The position numbers were made by a program, and so were the translations under genes. A stretch of 12,213 nt of DNA, from positions 1 to 12,213 of the forward strand of contig JAPEHQ010000054.1 in the NCBI GenBank assembly GCA_027405735.1. Direction: 5' to 3'. Positions 1 through 8,609 of this stretch are shown here, piece after piece (position 1 is the first letter of the stretch; each line of letters begins with the position of its first letter). This stretch comes from Mucor racemosus. Its lineage: Eukaryota; Mucoromycota; Mucoromycetes; Mucorales; Mucoraceae. A model generated the notes under the pieces. That model did no database searches and was not told where the DNA came from. It saw nothing but the letters and a program-made list of their open reading frames with translations.

Positions 1-540
1 TTTTTTGAACATACGCATCACTTTTTTGTAAGTATATTTTAAATTCAAGTATTGCAAATAATGCAAAATAAAATTATCTATCGATCTAGCTATTGTTGGA
101 CCTTCTGGCTGCATGTTTCGTGGAGAAAATGAGATTTTTGTTAATTTTTTTTCAAATTCAGAATTTAGGATGAGGGTATACAAGGGGAAAATGGAAGCCA
201 GAAATGAAGGTATCTTTTTGTACACATTTTTAAGGATATCTCCACGAAAAATTAATATTTAAAAAAAACTAAATTGGGTTCAAGAGAGCTCCAGGAGCTT
301 GATTAGTTGGAGGTAAAAAACATGCTGCTCAATTTAACGAATATTTTGAAATCTATCATAAAAATGGTAAAAAAATGAAATAAAAAAAAAAGTGCTCAAA
401 AACTTTTTATACCAAAATATGTTGTAGAGTGTTTAAAAACAAGTTTTATTATTGAAAAATGTTCGTATTACTTAATTTGTTGTAAAGATATGGAGCCTCA
501 GAATTTTTAATTTTTAGTAGTGAAAACGAAAGTCAGATGT
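1..540 (+). repeat. Dispersed repeat, copy A (inverted relative to copy B)
   Basis: This stretch matches, with many substitutions and small gaps, the reverse complement of about 10440-11355. Shared landmarks read in order: TTATCTATCGAT near 74-85, AGAATTT then GGATGAGGGTATA near 160-180, TTTTTGTACACATTTTT near 215-232, GGATATCTCCACGAAAAAT near 234-252, AAATTGGGTTC near 271-281 and AGTGCTCAAA near 391-400. The match already runs at base 1, so the copy may extend beyond the window. It has no convincing reading frame. It contains an exact 11-bp inverted pair, TTTCGTGGAGA at 116-126 and TCTCCACGAAA at 239-249. The right edge is estimated from where similarity fades. The family is not recognised; a non-coding transposon or a MITE-like element is the best guess. 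Confidence 0.75.
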
Positions 541-812
541 TTAAAGAATTTATTCAAGTGCATAATAAACGATGCATTAGAATAGTAAAAGATTTATTCA
601 ACGTTAGCATTTCAAGTACGCTTAAAAATTTTAATGCTTGTTGTTATTCATTAAAAAACAAAGTAAACGATAATCATCAATCGACCCTTATTTTTAAATT
701 GAAAACCCGTAAATCACACCTTTCTGTAAGATATAGTATATGGCAGTAAGGGAACTTACATGTTAAATGTATCGAAAAATTAGCCCACATAATATTGAAC
801 AGTCCACACACT
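541..812. other. Intergenic, downstream of the F-box gene
   Basis: AT-rich spacer between repeat copy A and the 3' end of the minus-strand F-box gene. Short open frames on both strands have no recognisable domain and biased composition, so I see no gene here. It probably holds the 3' UTR and transcription end of the F-box gene. Confidence 0.5.
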
Positions 813-818
813 TTTATT
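813..818 (-). terminator. Poly(A) signal AATAAA of the F-box gene
   Basis: On the minus strand AATAAA follows directly after the TAA stop (819-821) of the F-box gene. The hexamer is the canonical eukaryotic polyadenylation signal. In such AT-rich DNA chance occurrence is possible, but the position is reasonable for a short 3' UTR. Confidence 0.4.
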
Positions 819-2785
819 TTATAATTTGGGCCATTTAATGTCATTGTAATTGTACTGTAAATGAATAATTGATTTGCATCTAATATGAATAAAACCGTAC
901 TGAATATCATCCCTCCAATTCTTTTTGGACACATATCGATCCACCATATAACCATTTGAGCCCATTTGATCTCGCTGGTGATTTTCATTGTAAAAGTTGA
1001 CTAGATACTGCAAGCTACTTACTTCTGCGCGGTGCAATTTTCGCAATGCCGATGGTGGATATCTTAATCTGCCGTCATCTATTTCATACAAATGGTACCA
1101 ACATGTCAAATCGTTAATAGATGGTATGTAATCACATTGCTTCTTTCTATAGCGTTCCATCTGCGGGTAAACTCTGTCAAACTGAGTAACAGCAAAGATA
1201 TTAACGGATGTTCCGCTTCCTAAATTACCTTCCAATCGTGGAACATTTAATTTATTTAGGTCAGAAATACGTAGAAACTCAAATTTATGGCTGGGCATAT
1301 CTATCCTCATCTCCATTTCACGAGGCATCCAAGAGCTTGTGCAAATCTCCAAATGTGTGATTTGAGGACATCTTACACCTAAATATCGAAATAGTTGTTT
1401 TGATACACGGGCAACAGTGATAACGAGCTTCTTTAATGGATGAATAGAGTGTACTGTATATTTATCATTGATAGTGAGAGCAGTTCGCGCTAAACGTAGC
1501 CCTGTCAAATGAACACATTGATCTAGAATCATGTCCATAGGGATAGGATTAAAGTTGAATTTTCCAAAATCATCACTGGAAAGAGTTAAATCAACTAGCC
1601 GAGAGCATACCGATAATGGCTCTAAGAACTCGTAAAAGTATTCGTGTGATCTGGCCCACATGTCAATATCTAATGCTTTGATTGAAGATATTTGCCCATC
1701 TACAATTGATTCTAATGTGCCCATATCAAACCCCTTTCTCGATAAAAAGATATCTGTATTATATCTGATAGCCAATTTCTCTAAGCGTACTTTCTTTTCT
1801 GTAAAGATGTCAAAAAAGAGTTTTCCTGGAAAATGTGATGATTTGATAAACTCCAGACTGAGCGAGTGTAGGTTATTCAAATGATGAGCCATGTCAGTAA
1901 ATGTTTGTTGACAGACATTTCTATCCAACTTTTGAACTGTTTCATCAAAATTTACAAATGCATTGAGATCAAACGCATATCCAGTACAGTTAAATTCGGA
2001 TATATTCTACTCAACCAAGTAAGCCAAATGGGATCATCGAGACTCAAATTTCTTAGGATGAGATGTTTCAATCTTGGTTGGACTAGCACTGAATTCTCCT
2101 CAACCATCGTTTTCATATTTTCAGCTTGTGGATTAGTAGCTGTTAATGTCACTGTATGAATTTCGATGCTGGTCAAATGTTTGCATAATAGGTGTAGCAA
2201 GTTCCAAGTTACAAAATTGAACTCTAATTGTCCTACTCGCGTTGTAGGATTGTAAAAACCATCCAATCCTAAATGTGTCAAATTGGTACCAAAGCATAAA
2301 AAAGGTATAAGCCAGTTTTGCAAAACCAAATCTCGTACGATACGTGCTCCTAAATCCAGATGCGTCAAGGTTTTCCCTGTTTCTTGTAGAGCCGTTTGGC
2401 CTTTTATAAGGTCGTATACTTTTGGAATTTGCTTTATATTCTTGAATTGACTCAAAGCAGGTTCTTTGTAATGTCTCCATTCTCGAAATTTGAGCACTTC
2501 AATATGCGGACAATATCTACCTAGTATTTGAAACTCTTCTTTTGTCATCCCCACCCTATTTCTTAGATAAAATTGTCGAACATATGGCCCCACAATATCA
2601 TCATATTGGCTGATAATCTGTAAAAACTGCTTCAACTGCCTTCTGCGTTCTACTACTACTGTATGAACCAATACTCGATACAGACTTGTATACCATCTTT
2701 TAGATACTAATAAGCATTGAATTTTATCATTGTTGGGGAGAGTCGATACTATCTCTTCTACGAGTTCAAAGGGTATTTCAATCAT
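819..2785 (-). CDS. F-box / leucine-rich-repeat protein (one apparent frameshift)
   Basis: Predicted substrate-recognition subunit of an SCF (Skp1-cullin-F-box) ubiquitin ligase. Residues ~3-45 fit an F-box: PFELVEEIVSTLPNNDKIQC followed by LLVSKRWYTSLYRVL, with the usual LP..IV..L, D, L..V...W spacing. The rest is irregular LRR-like, for example LTHLDLGARI, LTHLGLDGF, LKHLILRNLSL, YPNLTVLDM, and later LTGLRLARTAL and ITHLEICTS. The first reading frame runs 2785-1952 (277 aa) and stops. The second runs without interruption to 819, and its upstream extension reads AFDLNAFVNFDETVQK before continuing as LDRNVCQQ. The two overlap near 1952-2010 and need a single -1 shift, equal to one missing base; total length is then about 640 aa. 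No GT-AG intron of plausible size gives the right phase without removing the LRR-like YPNLTVLD. It could be a consensus error or a pseudogene. The specific substrate is unknown. Confidence 0.75.
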
Positions 2786-2980
2786 GATAATGCAAACTAC
2801 TGAAAAAGAACCAATTATTTCTTTCTGTAATCAATTTCCAAGGTAGTGCAAAATAACAACCAAACTCCACCCTTATTTTAAATGAGAGGCCCCGTGTTTT
2901 TTGCCATGGTTTGTTCTTTCTTCTTCTCTTCTTCTTCTTTACTTAAACTATAGGATTTATTCATTATTTTCTAGACAAAA
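2786..2980. promoter_or_regulatory. Head-to-head promoter region, F-box gene / RasGEF gene
   Basis: Only 195 bp separate the start codons of two divergent genes, so their promoters must overlap. It contains CCAAT-type sequence (near 2811), a GC-richer patch GAGAGGCCCCGTG at 2884-2896 and a long CT-rich tract at 2912-2940 just upstream of the RasGEF start. CT-rich tracts before the start codon are common in filamentous fungal promoters. The sequence TTAAACTATAG at 2943-2953 could also be the 3' end of a 5'-UTR intron. No clear TATA box was identified. Confidence 0.5.
2906..2953 (+). promoter_or_regulatory. Possible upstream ORF in the RasGEF leader
   Basis: An ATG in a good eukaryotic context (GCCATGG) at 2906 opens a 15-codon frame, MVCSFFFSSSSLLKL, ending in TAG at 2951-2953, 27 nt before the RasGEF ATG. 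If included in the mRNA it would be a candidate translational repressor. Whether transcription starts upstream of it, or whether this CT-rich stretch is part of a 5'-UTR intron, cannot be told from sequence. Confidence 0.3.
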
Positions 2981-5546
2981 ATGGCATCGATAGCCAATAA
3001 TAATAATACTGATACAAATAGTGGTCTCCCTGTAATTCCTTTATCTCCTATTGCTCAATCTTATATTATTTGTTCTAATGCTCTTAATCTGGCTACCGAG
3101 AAACTCACTGAGGCTAAAAAGGCAAATCCTCCTGTTCAGGTCGGTGTATTGAGGGGTTTACTGGAAACTTCAAAGGTCGAAGCTCATCGTCTCAACTCAC
3201 TTACTCGTAAAATGCAATCTGTTGAAGCAGCAACTGCTTTATTTTGGGATTCTGATGCACTAGCTCGTCAAATAGCTGTAATAGATTGTCAGCTCTATGC
3301 AAATGCGCTCCTGGATAAACGTTCTCTTTCACAACTTGATAAAGAACAAACTAAACTTATTCATTTGGTTGATTTTCATCATTATCTCTCTCACAGTGTT
3401 GCTCATCAACTTATATACTGGGCAGAACTTGTTAATAATTCAGAGCTTGCTTCTGAGGTAGTACCACCTGTGCATCCTACCAAGGACTCTCTCGTCACTC
3501 ACTTTGTGCGTGTGGCTTATTTACTGCTGCATGCATATCGTGATTTCTCTGGTTTCGCTGCAATCATCAGGGCATTAACGTTTCCCGAAGTAAGAAGATT
3601 GAATAAAAAGCTATGGCATAATTGCAGTTCTCGAACAAAAGATATGTTTCGTGAGTTGGCAAATTTAGTATCTCCCAACAAGAACTATGCAGCTTATCAA
3701 GTGGTGTTAAGAAGTAAATTAGAAATGTATGTACAAGGACATGGAAGTATGATGATCGCTGTGCCTTGGATTCAACCTCATCTGTTATCCATTCGCTCTA
3801 TTGTAACTGCTTACACTGCAGGTGATAATGAGGATCAGCTATCTTTAGGTGATATTGTTCTCTCGGCTCCTGGTGCTCGAAAACTTGACATGGAATTATC
3901 AATTTTAGAATTATGCCAACATAATAGCTGTACTAGCGATTTTTCACTAGAAGATATTCTATCAACAGGTGGATTATTTCAAATGAGACCTAACAACAAA
4001 AGGGCTTCAATGGCTGCCAGTGCTACTAAAGCTATTCATATAGAAGGATTACGTGCTGCCGTTATTCCCGTAGCTAACCTTAACCATTTAGCTCCTGGAG
4101 AACAACTCACACATCACTGGCTTGTGTCACGCGTGTATCTCCGTAAAGATCAGCTCATTAACGAAAGTATTGAAGTGGAGCCTTTGAAATCGGAGAAACA
4201 ATTACTTGCGATTCGGATGAATTTGAAGAAACTAGAATTGTTCAACCACCTGTCAGTAGGGCTGCTTCAAGACGTACAAGTTTTGTACCACTAGAGCAAG
4301 AAGAGGAATTCATTCAACAAGAATTAGTTGACATGTCTGTCAAAAATAAGCAATCTCTACAAAATGCTTCTGACAGTGGTTCTGATTCTGATCAAGATTC
4401 AAATGACAGTGGCGACGGCGGACTTGAAGTAACCAAAGCAACTGATAGCAATGAACCTGCAAACAAACCATTGGTTGATCCTGTGGAGGAAGTAATTGTC
4501 GAGCACGAGGTTACACCACATCCAGTAACAACAGAGACAACAGTTGCCGTAGTAGAAGAGCCAGTAACAGTAGTTGTACCTGAACAGGAACCTAGAAATG
4601 AGCCACCTGTAATAGAAGATGAAGAGCAACATGTCGAAATTATTGTCCAAGAAGAACTCATTCAAGAGATGGATCCTTTGTCAGTTGAACTCAAGGATGT
4701 TGAGCCTAAAGAAGTTGAATTAAAGGAAATAGAATTGCAACATGTTGAGCCAAAGGAAGTTGAGATGCAAGATGTAGAATTAAAACAAGCTGAATTGAAA
4801 GAGATACCCAAACCTGTTGAAACTAATGAACAAACCACAAATAATAAAGAAAAAATCAAAAGGAAGAAAAAGGAGATGATCAAGCTGTACCTGTAGACAA
4901 CCAAGAGCAAAATCATACTGAAAAGAAACAAGAAGCATTGAAACCTGATTCTACTGAAACAAAGGATTCTTTGGCCCATTCAAGTGCATCTTCATCCAAC
5001 TCGACTTCTGCTAGTAAAGAGAAATCTAGATTATCTCCTACAGCACCTGAATTTGTTCCAGGAAGTAATTATGGTCAAACCAAGAAAGCTGAAAGTGTTG
5101 TTACTAGCACTACTGATGAAAAATGGTGTGGCTATCCTATCCGCGAAGAAGACGAGATTGCAACATTGACAACTAATACTGAATCCGAGAAATGGGTTGG
5201 ATATCCTGCACCTGCCGTTATCAAGGAAGAAGAAGATGAAGAAGATGAAGAAGTTTGGAAGGGATATCCTGGACCTAATAGTAATACAGATAGTCCTCGT
5301 CGTGCATCTTCTCAATCAGAAACATCTGAAGAATGGAAAGGTTATCAAGCAACTAAAATGGAAGCTGCTTGGCAAAGAGAAAGTGCACTCAAGGTACAAG
5401 AACATGAATGGCAAGGATATGCTCTTGAAACTTTAGATGAAGATGAATTAGATTCTAGTACAATGATGGATGGTGAATTTGAAAAGTCGCGGCAGGCTCG
5501 TGGACAACAACAACAACAACAACACGGCAAAAAGATGAACTTTTAA
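2981..5546 (+). CDS. RasGEF (CDC25-type) protein with PAM2 and W-x-G-Y repeat tail (two apparent frameshifts)
   Basis: Predicted guanine-nucleotide exchange factor for a Ras-family GTPase. Residues ~90-345 fit a RasGEF catalytic domain: SDALARQIAVIDCQLY at the start, a central HFVRVAYLLLHAYRDFSGFA then IIRALTFPEVRRLNK, and ELANLVSPNKNYAAYQ, the usual helical-hairpin region. There is no obvious N-terminal REM/RasGEF-N domain of full length, though residues 20-85 look helical. After the domain comes a long acidic tail of low complexity. It holds a VEPKEVELKE-type repeat (~4680-4800), a PAM2-like motif (5025-5063), five W-x-G-Y repeats (5124-5420) and a short poly-Q (5505-5522). The gene is read in three frames: 2981-4294, ~4174-4896 and ~4848-5546. 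Both joins need a -1 shift, equal to one missing base, within 4174-4294 and 4848-4896. Full length would be about 855 aa. The ATG at 2981 is the first long-frame Met (context AAAATGGC). The 3' end faces the BRD8-like gene. The RasGEF call is firm; the tail's role is inference. Confidence 0.8.
4680..4806 (+). repeat. Degenerate coding repeat (VELK/VEPKE units)
   Basis: Within the RasGEF tail about 35 residues repeat a short unit of the form (V/I/A)-E-(L/P/M)-(K/Q)-(E/D/H), for example VELKDVEPKEVELKEIELQ then HVEPKEVEMQDVELKQAEL. At the DNA level the units are imperfect copies of about 15 or 30 bp such as GTTGAGCC(T/A)AA(A/G)GAAGTTGA. Such a run is predicted to be a charged helix or disordered. 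It looks like tandem expansion within the gene. Confidence 0.7.
5025..5063 (+). other. PAM2-like motif in the RasGEF tail
   Basis: The peptide SRLSPTAPEFVPG matches the PAM2 consensus of PABP-interacting proteins (S-x-L-N/S-x-x-A-x-E-F-x-P), including the key Leu, Ala and Phe that pack on the MLLE domain of poly(A)-binding protein. It is followed by S-N-Y, much as in PAIP2-type motifs. It lies in a Ser/Thr-rich, probably disordered region, which is where PAM2 motifs occur. The motif is seen in the sequence; binding is inferred from the family. Confidence 0.65.
5115..5420 (+). repeat. Five W-x-G-Y(P) protein repeats in the RasGEF tail
   Basis: Trp codons at 5124, 5193, 5256, 5334 and 5409 each begin a W-x-G-Y motif: KWCGYP, KWVGYP, VWKGYP, EWKGYQ and EWQGYA. 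Spacing is 21-26 residues, with acidic linkers rich in E and D. Conservation is confined to the W-x-G-Y core, usually preceded by E or K, while linkers differ. This suggests selection for a short linear binding motif displayed in several copies. I do not know a named domain for it. Confidence 0.75.
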
Positions 5547-5713
5547 TTTAAGGAAAAACGATGATATGAAATACATTTATAGCAATCATTATTATTATTA
5601 TTATTTACTTATTAAGATTATGAATATTTATATTATATAGCACAAACAAAAAAGAGAATAAAATACCGAATACATATACCCCCCTCATCATAAATTAGCA
5701 TAAATCTAGTATT
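5547..5713. terminator. Convergent 3' ends of RasGEF and BRD8-like genes
   Basis: The two genes end tail to tail with 167 bp between stop codons. A plus-strand AATAAA at 5657-5662 is a good poly(A) signal for the RasGEF gene. On the minus strand AATAAA overlaps the BRD8-like stop codon (GAATAAAAT). An (ATT)n microsatellite occupies about 5588-5604. The 3' UTRs may overlap as antisense transcripts. Confidence 0.55.
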
Positions 5714-7620
5714 TTATTCAGGAACAGCACTCTTCTTTGAAGCAGCTCTAGTATGTGAACTGGCCGTTGTATCTGTATCTGCCATCTTGAAAATCTTGAT
5801 TTGCTCCACTGCATCATCCAACATTTCTTTGGCCAATTGATATACTTCAGTGCCTTCCTTGTTGTACATTAGTGAATTATTCAACATGAGTACAATATCC
5901 CTTTCGAATTCAGTTGTTGTATTAATTGTCTAATGAAAGAATCAAATTTAATATATTAAACAATAAGAATATGATCCCATCTTACCCCATCTCGAATACG
6001 ATTTTTAATTGCTTTAAGATCCATTGGTCGTTTAACAATTTCATAATAATGTGGTGCAATGTTTTCCTTGATAGGATTCATAAACATGGCACCGTTTTTA
6101 TGATTTGCTATCTCACGCCACAACAGATTAATATTTTTAAGCCATGATTTATTTCGCTGATCATCTTTCCTTCTACTGCGTTCATGTGTAGGTGTGGCAG
6201 CATTACTTTCACTACCTGCAATACTTTCAGTTCCATCTCGAAGATCTGCTGGTGTTGTACCTCGACTCACATCTATCAAAATGTATATATTAAATCTCTG
6301 TCGATTTGGCGCAATAAATGTCGAGATTACCTGTTGAATAATCAGTTCTACTTGTATCAATGGCAAGTGGTTCATGATCATCTGTTCTACTTCTTTTATT
6401 GCTCTTGTAATCGTCCTCGTCCATTTCTGCATGCTCTGCCAATTTTTCTATTTGATGTTAATAACCATACATTGAATACCAACATCTGGTTTATTTTACC
6501 TGCTACTGATTCTGCAATAGATGATGGCTGGCTATCGATTTTTTGTCTCTTCAAATCTGATGTTTCAATACCTTCATTATCATCCAAATGGCGTTTTAGT
6601 GATACAGTCTCGTTTTTCTGTTCTTTCATATCTTCAATATCTGAGTGAGTTGATGGCAATGCTTGCTCTATTTCAGAAATTGTAGTTGATTCTTTCTCTT
6701 CTGGCGATATTTCTGAATTAAGAGCTGTAGCATCTTGATTTTGTGGAATAGCAGCAATAGGAAGATTCTCTTCATTTTCTGTGATATCTTTCAATTGTTC
6801 TGCAGTTGTAATTGGAGGTGCATCTTCTTTACGAACATCTCTTGTTTCGTTTTCTATATTTTCTGTTTCTACTTTTGTAGCCTCTTCTGCTTCAATTTCC
6901 TGCTTTGCTAACGTTTCGAGTGTCTCACCTGATGGAGGTGAATATTGTTGTTTATCGGATGTATTTGTAGGGGTAATTGGAGATGTAGATGTTACTATTG
7001 TATCAGCATTCAATGCTTCTGGGTGTGGTGTTGTCGTTGTGGTTGCGGGTGTTGTGGCTTCTATGGCTCTAGGAGTATTCGCAGATTCTGCTTCTTTCAA
7101 AGGTGAATTTGTTTCGGAAGTAGTTGGTAAACCAAGCAATTGATTATCCCATTTTCCAGCTCGAATATCGTCAATTTCTGCCACTAGCGATAAAAACTTT
7201 TCTTCATCTTCGTTTATGGCTTTCTTCAATTCATTTAATCGTAAAGTATATAGTTGTCGTGCTAGTTGAACGACTACGGGCATGTCGTTTGATAGAGAAC
7301 CCTTTCTACAAAAGAAAAAATATAGGTTGATATGCAATTGTACTATGTTACCCATTCAAAATAATTACTTTTCTTCATTTATATCTTCTACCATTGAATA
7401 ATATTGATGGGAGCAGTTCTAATGATGTTTTAATTTAGTATATTTTCACTACTTTTTTGCTAACTGGTTTTACCTTTTGATTAAAATAATCTGAAGAACG
7501 ATCCAGTAAAGCATGATGTTTAAGATTTCTAGCAACTTGAAACCAATTGTCTTCTCCATACTTATATACTGCTTGTGAAAGCAATAATTTCTCTAATATA
7601 GTCCATTCAGATGTAGACAT
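5714..7620 (-). CDS. BRD8: BRD8/Bdc1-like bromodomain protein, predicted NuA4 subunit
   Basis: Six exons on the minus strand: 7620-7474, 7418-7369, 7305-6500, 6447-6331, 6272-5986 and 5929-5714. The introns are 52-63 nt with GT-AG ends and the joined frame is open for 540 aa. Residues 1-~60 form a SANT/Myb-like segment (W6, W26, YFNQKNCSHQYY) as at the N-terminus of BRD8. A Leu/Lys/Glu-rich helical stretch follows (QLYTLRLNELKKAINEDEEK, then AEIDDIRAGKWD), also a BRD8 hallmark. Residues ~110-410 are a low-complexity Thr/Glu/Ser linker. Residues ~416-510 are a bromodomain with PHYYEIVKRPMDL and LMYN, whose Asn492 is the predicted acetyl-lysine-binding residue. The family is a subunit of the NuA4/TIP60 histone acetyltransferase complex in the nucleus (animals BRD8, fission yeast Bdc1). 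Splice sites keep the bromodomain intact across the last intron. The ATG at 7620 gives the conserved N-terminus directly. The gene is divergent from PEX11 and convergent with RasGEF. Nothing looks broken. Confidence 0.88.
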
Positions 7621-8038
7621 TCTTTTTTCTTTGTGTTGTTGGTTATAACTTTTTTGTGAAAGAAAACTAATCTGGTATCATGAGAGGCGCGACCCGCGTG
7701 CCATGAAATCTGAAAAATGTGCTTGAATATAGCCAATCATGAACAGATGAACTTCTAAGGAAATTTAGTTCAAAGGCTCTGTAGATAATACCATCACTGT
7801 ATTGAAACATAAAACTTTAGATTTCTATCAATAAATAATTATTTGCTACGACAATAGATTAGACAAGATTGAAGCTTCCATTTGTTATAAAGTGTAAGTT
7901 TCTTTGATTTGTGACAAAATATTAGCAATAAAACACATTATGCATTATAAATGATCATGATCTAAAGAAAGACTAATATGGTTTATTCACAAAACTTGAA
8001 AAATGCGTAAAAAAATAGCAAATTGCATTAAATTAAAG

Positions 8039-8068
8039 AATTTTGCATAATTTCTCAAATGCAAAATT
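8039..8068. repeat. 10-bp perfect inverted repeat
   Basis: AATTTTGCAT at 8039-8048 and its exact reverse complement ATGCAAAATT at 8059-8068 are separated by 10 nt. It lies in non-coding DNA between two divergent promoters. It could be a protein-binding palindrome or chance in AT-rich sequence. Confidence 0.5.
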
Positions 8069-8532
8069 ACTGCATAATCCATCTTATTTTTTTAAAGAAT
8101 ACTTCATACGCTCCTAAAATAGCTACAGCAATTTAGTACATGAGAAACTAAGCTTTCACATGTCAAATTACAAATAGTATTTTTTGTTTTGAAAAATACC
8201 TTTTGATAGATATTAAATATATACGGCAGATACATGTGTCGAAAATAAGATTGTTAATTTCCCCTGATAAAGCAATAACCTGATGGTTCTTATCAGAAAT
8301 TTTTTACCACTACAAGCAGTATACTGTAGGACAATTCTAAATAAAGTGATTACAAACAATGAATGCAAATGTCATTATATGCTCAAGGCGCCTAGTTTAC
8401 CCATATGATATCAACATCTTGGATCATTGCGACACAGTCACCGTATATGATTTAGATTGATCCATTATAACGTTTCATTCGTTATTACAACGAGAAATCG
8501 GAACACAGATCAAAACTCAATCTAACAGAGGG

Positions 8533-8540
8533 TATAAATA
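8533..8540 (+). promoter_or_regulatory. TATA box of PEX11
   Basis: TATAAATA lies 70 nt upstream of the PEX11 ATG, in a local context GGGTATAAATATG. Distance and sequence fit a TATA box with a leader of roughly 30-45 nt. The start codon context is ACATAAAAATGGC, with A at -3. Confidence 0.6.
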
Positions 8541-8609
8541 TGTAATGTAGAAATTGCTGTTGTATATGCTTTCTTTAGTTATATTTACTTTCTTAAATTA
8601 CACATAAAA

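Larger units (their letters stand above)
7621..8609. promoter_or_regulatory. Head-to-head intergenic region, BRD8-like gene / PEX11
   Basis: About 990 bp of AT-rich DNA without a supported gene. Close to the BRD8-like start is a short GC-rich patch, GAGAGGCGCGACCCGCGTGC at 7682-7701. The rest shows only short AT-rich repeats and inverted repeats, such as AATTTTGCAT at 8039-8048 with ATGCAAAATT at 8059-8068. The right end holds the PEX11 core promoter. No RNA gene was recognised. Confidence 0.5.

Noticed and set aside
677..988. A separate small minus-strand gene at the end of the F-box gene
   Set aside because: It overlaps the F-box/LRR frame, is very Ile/Phe/Tyr-rich and has no recognisable feature.
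1932..1950. A 19-nt GTAAAT...ACAG intron in the F-box gene
   Set aside because: Far too short to be spliced, and removing it does not give the needed phase as well as a single missing base does.
4135..4259. A 125-nt intron (GTATCT...CAGTAG) as explanation of the first RasGEF frameshift
   Set aside because: Phase fits, but it would remove sequence that reads as coding in both frames up to the shift point.
4392..4665. Long open frames on the minus strand opposite the acidic RasGEF tail
   Set aside because: They are Ser/Thr/Cys/Phe-rich mirror images of the GAA/GTA-rich coding strand, with no domain.
6184..7143. Plus-strand open frames opposite the BRD8-like gene
   Set aside because: The minus-strand gene is confirmed by domains and consistent splice sites; these frames are shadows.
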